Shown: positions 1 to 7,040 of the stretch, piece after piece
Numbering within the stretch: the stretch's first letter is position 1
Layout of the letters: every line of letters begins with the position of its first letter
Origin: Bacteroidales bacterium
GTDB lineage: Bacteria > Bacteroidota > Bacteroidia > Bacteroidales > VadinHA17
Direction of reading: 5' to 3'
Assembly (NCBI GenBank): GCA_027451265.1
Contig: DAIDJT010000138.1
Span: 1 to 7,089 of the forward strand
Length of the DNA: 7,089 bases
Notes under the pieces: model-generated
Told to the model about the DNA's origin: nothing
The model's input: the letters and a program-made list of their open reading frames with translations, nothing else
Databases searched by the model: none
Position numbers and translations under genes: made by a program

Positions 1-1
1 G

Positions 2-2158
2 TTGTGGGGAGAAGAAGGCTTCACCAAGGATGCCGTCTGGGAAACATTTGTCGGCTCGGTCTGGGATGATGGTTATAATTCCGACTGGCAGAAGGAAGCC
101 TTCCAGAAAGGATCGCTCAACAGGGTAAACGTCTCAGGTTCCGGCGGCACTGAAGCCACAAGGTATTATGCCGGCCTCAGCTATGACAATACCATAGGCA
201 TCCTCCGCGGCAACAACATGAACAAGATGAGCGCCAGGCTTAACCTTGACCAGAAGGCTACTGACAAATTCAGCTTCGGGATGCAGATGAACGTAATCCG
301 CACAGAGATGGAGAGGGTCCAGAATGACAACGCCTTCGCCACCCCGCTGCAACTCGTCGCCCAGTCGCCCCTCACCCCGGTTTATGACCCTGTAACAGGT
401 GAACTGAACACCGAAACAATTTATTATAACGGGCTCATCTCTCTCAGGGACGAGACCAACAACCAGACAGCCTTCAGGTCGCTGGCCAACGTGTATGGAT
501 CTTACAGCCTGCTTAAAGACCTTACCTTCAGAAGTGAGTTCGGAACTGACATATATGACCTGCGCGAAAAGAACTTCTGGGGCAGGAAGACCATCACCGG
601 CGGTCCTGCCGGTGAGGCGCAGAACCGCTCCGTAAGGGTCATCAACTACAACTGGGAGAATTACCTGACCTACAACAAGAGTTTCGGAGTACACCACCTT
701 AACCTCGTTGGCGGCATGTCATACCAGCAGTCGAACAGCATCGGGTCAAACATCATAGGCAAGGGCTTCCCTACAGACGACTTCACCAACATTGACAATG
801 CAGCAGAAGTGACTACCTACGGAGGATGGGAAGATGCGACCTCCTATCTCTCCTACTTCGCACGGGGAAACTACAAGATTAACGAAAAGTACTTTTTCAC
901 CATCAGCGGCCGTGTGGACGGTTCATCACGCTTCGGCATCGACAACCGCTTCGGCTTCTTCCCTGCAGGATCAGCCGGCTGGATTATTTCCCAGGAAGAC
1001 TTCATGGCAGGCATCAAGGACGTGCTGAGTTATCTGAAAATCAGGGCAAGCTACGGTATGACAGGAAACTCCGGCATTCCAGATTATGCTCACCTTGCAC
1101 TCTATGACGGCGTCAATTATGCAGGACGTACGGGTCTTGAGGCTACCCAGCTCCAGAGCCGTGAACTCGGATGGGAAAACACCGCGCAGCTTGACCTGGG
1201 CCTTGACTTTGGGATATTCAATAACAGGGTCACGGGCGAAATAGACTGGTATCAGAAAAAGACAACTGACCTGCTGCTCTACAGAACACTCCCGGCCACT
1301 TCAGGCTTCGAAGGAGTCTGGAGCAACGTGGGAGAACTGGAAAACAAGGGGATTGAATTTGCAATCCACTCAAATAACCTGTCGGGAAAATTCATCTGGA
1401 CAACCGACTTCAACATGGCGTTCAATGACAACAGGATCCTTAACATAAACGGCCCGGCCATCACACCCAATTCAATCAACTATGTAATTGAGGGTCAGCC
1501 GATAGGCGTGTTCAACATGGTCAAGTATGCAGGAGTTGACCCGGTAAATGGCGATGCCCTGTATTACGTCAGCGCTGACAGTGATGAGACTACAAACAAC
1601 TACAATCTTGCCGAAAAGCAGATCGTAGGTTCACCAAACCCGGAATTTACGGGAGGATTCAACAACTATTTAGAGTATGCCGGATTTGACCTCAATCTGC
1701 TGATAAGCTTTGTTTACGGCAACAAGGTATACAATGGCGCCGGCGGTTACCAGTCTGCCAATGCTGACTGGTTTGATAACCAGACTGTCGATCAGATGAA
1801 CAGGTGGCAGAATCCGGGTGAGATCACTGACGTCCCGCAGCCCAGGCTGGGACTGGGTAACGGCAACAAGATCTCAAGCAGGTACCTTTATGATGGCTCA
1901 TATGTCAGGTTCAGGAATGTCAACCTCGGCTATACCCTGCCCAAGAACCTCACAACACGTATGAATATGTCGTCAGTAAGAGTATATCTGGGTGTCCAGA
2001 ACCTCTATACCCTGACAGGTTACAAGGGGTGGGACCCTGAGGTAAACTATACGGGAACCGGACGATCCACCCAGAATACCAACATCATACAGGGTTATGA
2101 CTTCTACACCGCTCCGCAGGCGAGGACCTATTCTCTTGGTATAAACCTCTCATTCTAA
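2..2158 (+). CDS. SusC/RagA-family TonB-dependent outer-membrane receptor, C-terminal part (5' truncated)
   Basis: This is the barrel part of a SusC-type active transporter that imports oligomers through the outer membrane using TonB energy and a SusD lid. The frame is open to the window edge. Its first codon, TTG, is not a credible start, because the family is usually about 1000 residues and the signal peptide, carboxypeptidase-regulatory-like domain and plug are missing. About 718 residues remain. Family signs are the early DWQKEAF and NVSGSGGTEATRYYAGLSY segment (visible residues ~29-60), the SGFEGVWSNVGELENKGIEF segment (~435-455), NPEFTGGFNNYLEY (~545-560), and the closing RYLYDGSYVRFRNVNLGYTLP region (~627-647). 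The last strand ends in SLGINLSF with a terminal Phe, typical of BAM-assembled barrels. Only 18 bp separate it from the SusD gene, so the two are almost certainly co-transcribed. Substrate cannot be inferred. Family assignment is very secure. Confidence 0.96.
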   Translation: MWGEEGFTKDAVWETFVGSVWDDGYNSDWQKEAFQKGSLNRVNVSGSGGTEATRYYAGLSYDNTIGILRGNNMNKMSARLNLDQKATDKFSFGMQMNVIRTEMERVQNDNAFATPLQLVAQSPLTPVYDPVTGELNTETIYYNGLISLRDETNNQTAFRSLANVYGSYSLLKDLTFRSEFGTDIYDLREKNFWGRKTITGGPAGEAQNRSVRVINYNWENYLTYNKSFGVHHLNLVGGMSYQQSNSIGSNIIGKGFPTDDFTNIDNAAEVTTYGGWEDATSYLSYFARGNYKINEKYFFTISGRVDGSSRFGIDNRFGFFPAGSAGWIISQEDFMAGIKDVLSYLKIRASYGMTGNSGIPDYAHLALYDGVNYAGRTGLEATQLQSRELGWENTAQLDLGLDFGIFNNRVTGEIDWYQKKTTDLLLYRTLPATSGFEGVWSNVGELENKGIEFAIHSNNLSGKFIWTTDFNMAFNDNRILNINGPAITPNSINYVIEGQPIGVFNMVKYAGVDPVNGDALYYVSADSDETTNNYNLAEKQIVGSPNPEFTGGFNNYLEYAGFDLNLLISFVYGNKVYNGAGGYQSANADWFDNQTVDQMNRWQNPGEITDVPQPRLGLGNGNKISSRYLYDGSYVRFRNVNLGYTLPKNLTTRMNMSSVRVYLGVQNLYTLTGYKGWDPEVNYTGTGRSTQNTNIIQGYDFYTAPQARTYSLGINLSF

Positions 2159-2176
2159 CGCTTAATACCAAAAGTC

Positions 2177-3619
2177 ATGAAAAATATAATATACATATTA
2201 AATTTCCGGATCCTGATTGTTCCTGTATTGGTCATGCTGTTCTCCTGTACGGAAAAGCTTGAGATTAAACCAAAACAATCAATAGACGCGGAAGTAGCGC
2301 TGACTACCCCTGACAACATCAAGGCTGCCCTGGTGGGAGCTTATCTTCAGGTAAGCAGCTACGGCACCTTCGGATCATACTTCAATGAGTACAGCGAGCT
2401 TTATGCCACATCCGGTGATATGAGATTCATGGGCACCTATGAGGAACCACGTGAATTTTACAACAAGCAGGCCACCACAACCAACAACTACGTCGAATTC
2501 ACGTGGACCGAAGCCTATAAACTAATTAACACCTGCAATACTCTGTTGCAGGAAGAAGTAATCTCACTGCTCGAGGGGGATGATGCCGACCTTGTAAAGG
2601 GTGAAGCACTGTTCCTCCGCGGATGGACAATCTTCGAGATGACAAGGCTCTTCGGGCTGCCGTATGAGCCAGGTCAGACAAACAATCAACCGGGGATTCC
2701 TCTTGTACTGACCCCCACAGAAGATGTATCTGATGCCGTGCCGGTTGCACGGAATACGGTTGAAGAATGTTACACTCAGGCAATTGAGGACCTGACTGCA
2801 GCACGTGATCTTCTGCCCGATGTAAACGACGTGTATGCATCTTCAATGACTGCCAGTGCCGTTCTTGCAAGGCTTTACCTTCAGGCCGGCAACTACAGAC
2901 CGGCAGCCACTGAAGCCAGCAGGGTAATTGAAAGCGGATACTTTGACCTGGCAGCTACTCCTTTGAAAGCTTTCAACAATCCGGAGAACAGCATTGAAGA
3001 TATTTACGCCATACAGATGAACATCAACTCCCAGATAGGCTGGCTGCCGGTAATGTACGCATCACTGGCAGGAGCAGGAAGAGGCGATTATGAGATCCAG
3101 GAGTCATTCCTTGACAGGTTTGATCCTTCTGACCTGCGAGGCAGATACCAGGCTGACACTCAGGAAGGATACACAATTGACAACATTACAATGATGTATT
3201 ACAAGGGGGTGGGCACAATCCTGAACAACGGAGGAATAAATACAGCCAAATGGGGTAACTACTATCGAAATATTCCTGTTATCCGCCTTGCGGAGATGTA
3301 TCTTATCAGGGCGGAGGCCAACTTCGAAGACCCCGGCACAGACATCGGGCCTGACACTCCGCGGGATGATATCAATGTGATCCGCAGCAGGGCCAATGCA
3401 CCTCTTTACACATCAGATGTGACCAGGGCACAGATCAGGGAAGAGAGGTATCTGGAGCTCTGCTGGGAAGGTCACCGCCTGCATGACCTCAAAAGGTGGA
3501 AACAGACTATCAGCGGTTATGACTATAATGCTGGCAATTTGATCCTACCGATCCCCTTCAGGGAAATGGAGGTCAATGACCTGCTTGAACAGAACTCATG
3601 GTACTCAGCCGGAAAATAG
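2177..3619 (+). CDS. SusD/RagB-family nutrient-binding outer-membrane lipoprotein
   Basis: This is the surface-exposed lipoprotein that caps the SusC barrel and captures the substrate. The 480-residue protein has a lipoprotein signal: a hydrophobic stretch (residues ~4-22) and a lipobox LFSC with the lipidated Cys at 24. The acidic +2 residue expected for some exported lipoproteins is not present (C-T-E-K), though an acidic residue follows at +3. The N-terminal SusD-like helical domain includes KGEALFLRGWTIFEM (~141-155) and the TPR-like ARLYLQAGNYRPAATEASRV (~231-250). The C-terminal RagB/SusD domain has IPVIRLAEMYLIRAEANF (~366-383), REERYLELCWEGHRLHDLKRW (~421-441) and the usual ending LPIPFREMEVN...QNSWY (~457-476). 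The length is normal. The start ATG lies 18 bp after the SusC stop with no clear Shine-Dalgarno, only an AAAAG tract, which is ordinary for Bacteroidota. The ligand is unknown. Confidence 0.96.
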   Translation: MKNIIYILNFRILIVPVLVMLFSCTEKLEIKPKQSIDAEVALTTPDNIKAALVGAYLQVSSYGTFGSYFNEYSELYATSGDMRFMGTYEEPREFYNKQATTTNNYVEFTWTEAYKLINTCNTLLQEEVISLLEGDDADLVKGEALFLRGWTIFEMTRLFGLPYEPGQTNNQPGIPLVLTPTEDVSDAVPVARNTVEECYTQAIEDLTAARDLLPDVNDVYASSMTASAVLARLYLQAGNYRPAATEASRVIESGYFDLAATPLKAFNNPENSIEDIYAIQMNINSQIGWLPVMYASLAGAGRGDYEIQESFLDRFDPSDLRGRYQADTQEGYTIDNITMMYYKGVGTILNNGGINTAKWGNYYRNIPVIRLAEMYLIRAEANFEDPGTDIGPDTPRDDINVIRSRANAPLYTSDVTRAQIREERYLELCWEGHRLHDLKRWKQTISGYDYNAGNLILPIPFREMEVNDLLEQNSWYSAGK

Positions 3620-3635
3620 GCTGAATGAAATCCAT

Positions 3636-3674
3636 AAAAAAGGAGGGTTGTTGTAGCTTCCCTCCATTTTTTTT
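3636..3674. terminator. Rho-independent terminator, probably bidirectional, between convergent operons
   Basis: A six-bp stem GGAGGG (3642-3647) pairs with CCCTCC (3660-3665) around a 12-nt loop. It is followed on the + strand by A and then eight T (3667-3674), and preceded by a run of six A (3636-3641) that becomes a T tract when read on the - strand. It begins 16 bp after the SusD stop and ends 2 bp from the stop of the convergent dehydrogenase gene, so one hairpin can end both transcripts. The stem is short but GC-rich; a single A/A mismatch separates it from the A/T tract pairing. Confidence 0.8.
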
Positions 3675-3676
3675 AT

Positions 3677-5965
3677 TCATTTTGTCCGTCGCCCCTGGCG
3701 TTTCGGCCGTTTCTTTGTCTTCATTTTCACCTGACCTTCGGACCTTGAGACCATCGGACCTTCAGATTGAGAATTCACGGAAGGCGAACCCGAGACCCCG
3801 GCCGGCTGGTGGTCGGGACTCCCTGATTGCCTGACAGCCTCGAGTACCCTCTCCGGGGTGAACGGCACCCTGAAGAGCCTGGCGCCGGTGGCGTTGAAGA
3901 TGGCGTTGCCAACAACAGCGCCCACCGCTATTATAGCCGGTTCCCCGCCACCCTGTGGCGGCTGATCCATTCTGTCCATGATCACGCATTCCAGTTTCGG
4001 GAGCCATGAGAACCTCGGTATTTTATAACTGTCGAAGTTCCTGTCCCTTACAACACCTCCATCAAACCTGACCTCCTCCGTTAATGTGTAACCGAGAGCC
4101 ATCGTGAGGCATCCTTCCATTTGCAGCAGGGCTCCCTGGGGATTGACACACAGGCCCATGTCCTGGGCACATGCAATCCGGATGACTTTTACCTCACCGG
4201 TAACCCTGTTTACTTCCACTTCAGCAATCTCGGCAACCCATGTACCGGCGTCTGCTCCGCATGCTATCCCGATACCCCTTCCGGGCGATTTTTCCCAGGA
4301 GTTATAACCGAATCTTTCAGCTACCGCTTTCAGGACGCCGATCATCCTTTCATCCTTCAGGTTCCTGAGCCTGAACTCCAGCGGATCAATGCCCGCAGCG
4401 GCAGCCATAATATCCACCTGCGTTTCCCTGGCGAACGTGTTCGTATTGTTGTTTGGAGCTCTCCAGGGTCCGGTGCCGAAGGGATGAACCGGGTACTTCG
4501 TCCTGTCCTCCCTGTAATTTGTGATCCTGACGTTCGGAATGTCATAGGTAGCCTCCGAACCGCGCGTGCCAGCAAGATAGATATTATAGTCCCACATCAC
4601 TATCTTCCCGTCCTTGTCCGTTCCTGACTTCACCTTAATGACCGAAGCCGGATGGAAAGTATCATACATGAATTCCTCCTCACGCGTCCATGCCAGCATC
4701 ACCGGCCTGCCTGTCATGCGGGCCAGCCTGGCTGCCTCAACTCCCTGCTGCGATGCAGCCTTTCCTCCGAATCCCCCGCCAAGAAACGGCGTTATCACCC
4801 TTGCTTTCTCGTTGGTGGTTCCGAACTCCCTTACCAGTGAATCCTGCAGGCCGAATGGTGACTGGGTTGAGGCCCAGACCGTCACTTTGTCTCCCTCCCA
4901 CCGGGCGAGTGCAGTATGTGTCTCAACAGAACAATGTGCAAGGTACGGATCATGGTATTCATTCTCGTACAGCCTGTCACACAGTTGCGGTGCTGCAGAG
5001 ATGTCTCCTGCCGATGCCACTTCATTTGCACGGTATTCACCGCGGTTTATGTAGTCGAACAGGGTTGAATCATTGACTTTCAGCTCGTCGAAGGTATATT
5101 CTGCGTTTATCCGCACCACAGCCAGGTCTGCAAGATCCCTGTTTTCGCTTACAACCGCAATGAAGTCGCCCTCTCTTAACACCTTCACCCCTGCCACAGC
5201 CTCAGCTCCTGAGATGTCAGCACTGACCAGCTTCGCCCCGTGTGACGGAGGTCTGAATATCCTGGCATGAAGCATGCCTGGCAGCCTAAGGTCTCCGGTA
5301 TATTTTGCCCTGCCGGTGACTTTATCGTAAGCGTCCACATGCTTCAGAGGCTTTCCGATCAGGGAATATTTCCTGTAGTCTTCCACGGGAGGCTTGATAT
5401 CCATGTACTTCTCCATCTTCTTCCCTTTTGCCAGTTCGCCATAGGAGACGCCTTCAGAGGGATTTCCCGTTTCCGAGACAACGCCATTGTTCACTTCCAG
5501 CCGGCCTGGTTCGACACCCAGCTTTTCCGAAGCCATCTGCACAAGTACTGCCTTTGCCTCTGCGGCGGCAGCCAGCATGGCCGGTCCGAAGGCCCTTGTG
5601 GTAAGCGACCCCCATGTCCCGGCATCGTAGGGACACAGTTCCGTATCACCCATGACCATCTTCACCTTTTCGAGAGGCACATTCAGCTCATCGGCCATCA
5701 TCTGCGCCAGAGAGGTTATGACCCCCTGCCCCATTTCTATCTTCCCGGTGAAACAGCTCACCGTGCCGTCTTCAGCGATATGCAGGAAGGCATTGTAATC
5801 CTTTGTCAGACTTCTTCTCTGCTCTGCAGGAAGGGCCATCAGATCAAGTGCATCCCAAGGGGCAAAGAAGAGAACTATGCCTCCCCCCAGGATCCTGAAA
5901 AAGCTTCTGCGCTTCATTCCGCCGGTCGATGAAGCACTGTTTCCGGTATTACCTGTTGTCTTCAT
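3677..5965 (-). CDS. Tat-exported molybdopterin-binding large subunit of a xanthine dehydrogenase / isoquinoline 1-oxidoreductase-type hydroxylase
   Basis: This is the catalytic subunit of a molybdenum hydroxylase that oxidises an aldehyde or N-heterocycle with water as oxygen donor. Its 762 residues begin with a twin-arginine signal, KRRSFFRIL (18-26) and a short hydrophobic stretch (to ~36), so it probably acts in the periplasm. An N-terminal molybdopterin-binding segment of the IorB type follows (~57-150, with GKIEMGQGV), then the hammerhead domain (~205-290, DKVTGRAKYTGD...LPGMLHARI). The main cofactor-binding domains carry VWASTQSP (363-370), GGGFGGK (396-402), GPWRAPNNN (499-507) and GGGEPAI (672-678); Glu675 matches the family's catalytic base. 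It lacks the VAYRCSFR loop of CO dehydrogenase. The start overlaps the small-subunit stop as ATGA and has a good ribosome binding site; Met17 is a weaker alternative. Residues after ~713 form an atypical repeat-bearing, basic tail. The substrate is unknown. Confidence 0.92.
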   Translation of the reverse strand: MKTTGNTGNSASSTGGMKRRSFFRILGGGIVLFFAPWDALDLMALPAEQRRSLTKDYNAFLHIAEDGTVSCFTGKIEMGQGVITSLAQMMADELNVPLEKVKMVMGDTELCPYDAGTWGSLTTRAFGPAMLAAAAEAKAVLVQMASEKLGVEPGRLEVNNGVVSETGNPSEGVSYGELAKGKKMEKYMDIKPPVEDYRKYSLIGKPLKHVDAYDKVTGRAKYTGDLRLPGMLHARIFRPPSHGAKLVSADISGAEAVAGVKVLREGDFIAVVSENRDLADLAVVRINAEYTFDELKVNDSTLFDYINRGEYRANEVASAGDISAAPQLCDRLYENEYHDPYLAHCSVETHTALARWEGDKVTVWASTQSPFGLQDSLVREFGTTNEKARVITPFLGGGFGGKAASQQGVEAARLARMTGRPVMLAWTREEEFMYDTFHPASVIKVKSGTDKDGKIVMWDYNIYLAGTRGSEATYDIPNVRITNYREDRTKYPVHPFGTGPWRAPNNNTNTFARETQVDIMAAAAGIDPLEFRLRNLKDERMIGVLKAVAERFGYNSWEKSPGRGIGIACGADAGTWVAEIAEVEVNRVTGEVKVIRIACAQDMGLCVNPQGALLQMEGCLTMALGYTLTEEVRFDGGVVRDRNFDSYKIPRFSWLPKLECVIMDRMDQPPQGGGEPAIIAVGAVVGNAIFNATGARLFRVPFTPERVLEAVRQSGSPDHQPAGVSGSPSVNSQSEGPMVSRSEGQVKMKTKKRPKRQGRRTK
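3733..3764. repeat. Degenerate 8-bp tandem repeat, four units, inside the 3' end of the large-subunit gene
   Basis: Four consecutive octamers read GACCTTCG, GACCTTGA, GACCATCG and GACCTTCA on the + strand, with a fifth, poorer unit (GATTGAGA) after them. Each of the four differs from consensus GACCTTCR by at most two bases. On the coding (-) strand, three octamers make eight codons, which explains the near-repeat SQSEGPMV / SRSEGQVK at residues ~732-747. The repeat lies in the part of the protein beyond the conserved family end, so it looks like intergenic repeat DNA captured into the reading frame. Confidence 0.7.
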
Positions 5966-6447
5966 TTTCCGTTCCCTCCCCTGATTGTAGCTGCAGCATC
6001 TTCCACTGCTTCAATGATCCTTTTATGTGCTCCGCACCTGCAGAGGTTCTCTTCGAGTCCGGAGACTATCTCCGCATGCGTGGGCGAAGGATTTTTTGCA
6101 AGAAATCCTGTTGCAGTCATAATCATGCCCGGTGTGCAGAAACCGCACTGGATGGCATCATGATCAATAAAGGCCTGCTGAACGGGGTGCAACTTCCCGT
6201 CTTTCTCAAGGCCCTCAATTGTTACAACACTCTTGCCTTGAATATCACTGACAGGTATCATGCATGATCTCACGGGCTCATTGTCGATCAGCACAGTGCA
6301 GGCACCGCAGAATCCAATGCCGCAGCCGAATTTTGTACCTGTCAGACCAAAGTGATTCCTGAGAACCCACAACAGGATCTGGTTCGGATCAATAACCAAT
6401 TCCGTATCGTGGTCATTCAGTTTGAATCGGATTGTTTCGTCCATCAT
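5962..6447 (-). CDS. [2Fe-2S] small subunit of the molybdenum hydroxylase
   Basis: This is the electron-transfer subunit that takes electrons from the molybdenum centre through two [2Fe-2S] clusters. The 161-residue length is normal for the CoxS/IorA/XdhC-small-subunit family. The N-terminal ferredoxin-like domain has the cluster ligands C42, C47, C50 and C62 (GCGIGFCGACTVL). The C-terminal helical domain has C101, C104, C136 and C138 (QCGFCTPGM and NLCRCGAHKRI), with Gln100 in the place that contacts the pterin in related enzymes. All eight ligands are present. One deviation is GLEENLCRC, where relatives usually have Gly before the Asn. It has no signal peptide of its own and presumably leaves the cytoplasm attached to the Tat-tagged large subunit. 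It starts 2 bp after the MocA stop, with two adjacent ATG codons (6447 or 6444), and its TGA overlaps the next ATG. Confidence 0.96.
   Translation of the reverse strand: MMDETIRFKLNDHDTELVIDPNQILLWVLRNHFGLTGTKFGCGIGFCGACTVLIDNEPVRSCMIPVSDIQGKSVVTIEGLEKDGKLHPVQQAFIDHDAIQCGFCTPGMIMTATGFLAKNPSPTHAEIVSGLEENLCRCGAHKRIIEAVEDAAATIRGGNGK
5974..5981 (-). promoter_or_regulatory. Ribosome binding site for the large subunit
   Basis: On the - strand the sequence GGGGAGGG ends eight bases before the ATG at 5965. It lies within the last codons (Arg-Gly-Gly) of the small-subunit gene. It is the clearest Shine-Dalgarno match in the window and, together with the ATGA overlap, decides for the upstream start, Met1, rather than Met17 next to the twin arginines. 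Confidence 0.6.
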
Positions 6448-6449
6448 TT

Positions 6450-7040
6450 TCAGGTTTTGCTTATTTCATTCATGTAGTCTTCCTGTGTGTCTATGTCACG
6501 AACCACAGACGGGTCATCGGTTTCCGATTCTAGCACATCCTCAGGGTGCTTCACTGCCAGGTCCCTCAGACCTTCATTATCGGTAAGCGCAAGCACTTCC
6601 TCAGCATACTTCATGTCAACGATCAGGGGGTGGCCCCTCCTGCCCTCATGGGCTGCCATGACCAGCCCTTTGTTGCTTTCCGCGAAGGTGCTTATCACCC
6701 TGTTTATCTCCCCTGGGCCTGTCATCGGCTGATCTCCCGGCATTATCAATGCGGCAAGACAACCTTCGGGAAGGGAATAGAACCCGCATTTGACTGAGGA
6801 GAGCATGCCGGTTTTGTAATTTTCATTATAACAATGGAATACATCATAACGCCGGGTTACTTTCATGATCTCCTCCCGGTTTGCCCCCAACACTACAACC
6901 ACCCTGTCAACGCTTGAATCGAGCAGGTTCCTGATCACCTGCTCAATTATAGTCACATCATTGTACGAAAGCAGCATCTTCGGCGAGCCCATCCTTCTGG
7001 ACTCTCCCGCTGCAAGCACTATCGCCCATATCCCTGTCAT
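6450..7040 (-). CDS. mocA: MocA-like molybdenum cofactor nucleotidyltransferase (probable cytidylyltransferase)
   Basis: This cytoplasmic enzyme is predicted to join a nucleotide to molybdopterin, giving the dinucleotide cofactor that enzymes of the xanthine dehydrogenase family need. At 196 residues it has the size of a single Rossmann-like NTP-transferase domain. The nucleotide-binding loop is LAAGESRRMGSPKMLL (9-24); the LAAG form, rather than the LAGG typical of GTP-using MobA, favours CTP. Further motifs are MPGDQP (100-105, metal-binding Asp103), GRRGHPLI (133-140) and RDIDTQEDY (181-189), all typical of the MocA/CoxI-like group. It lies directly before the two hydroxylase subunits, 2 bp from the small subunit, and its start overlaps the stop of an upstream frame as ATGA. 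The context supports a dedicated cofactor-maturation role. The same fold occurs in MobA and sugar nucleotidyltransferases, but neighbours and motifs make those unlikely. Confidence 0.9.
   Translation of the reverse strand: MTGIWAIVLAAGESRRMGSPKMLLSYNDVTIIEQVIRNLLDSSVDRVVVVLGANREEIMKVTRRYDVFHCYNENYKTGMLSSVKCGFYSLPEGCLAALIMPGDQPMTGPGEINRVISTFAESNKGLVMAAHEGRRGHPLIVDMKYAEEVLALTDNEGLRDLAVKHPEDVLESETDDPSVVRDIDTQEDYMNEISKT

Noticed and set aside
2..4. TTG at position 2 as a start codon for the SusC protein
   Set aside because: The frame is open to the window edge and the family requires about 300 more N-terminal residues with signal peptide and plug, so this is an internal Leu codon.
134..697. A 187-codon open frame on the - strand opposite susC
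   Set aside because: It lies entirely inside the strongly supported SusC barrel gene, its translation matches no family I recognise, and long antisense frames are common in moderately GC-rich coding DNA.
3625..3834. A possible small + strand gene of 69 codons starting just after susD
   Set aside because: It begins within the terminator region, runs antisense over the large-subunit tail, and its sequence mirrors the 8-bp repeat; no independent evidence for a gene.
4121..4627. A 168-codon + strand frame opposite the large-subunit gene
   Set aside because: Shadow of the conserved molybdopterin-binding domain on the other strand; no family motifs.
5267..5932. A 221-codon open frame on the + strand opposite the large-subunit gene
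   Set aside because: It is antisense to a gene with clear domain motifs and has a His/Cys/Arg-rich composition typical of a shadow frame, with no recognisable domain.
3677..5965. Aerobic carbon monoxide dehydrogenase large subunit (CoxL)
   Set aside because: The diagnostic VAYRCSFR active-site loop is absent, the protein carries an IorB-type N-terminal segment and a Tat signal, and no CoxM flavin subunit is adjacent.
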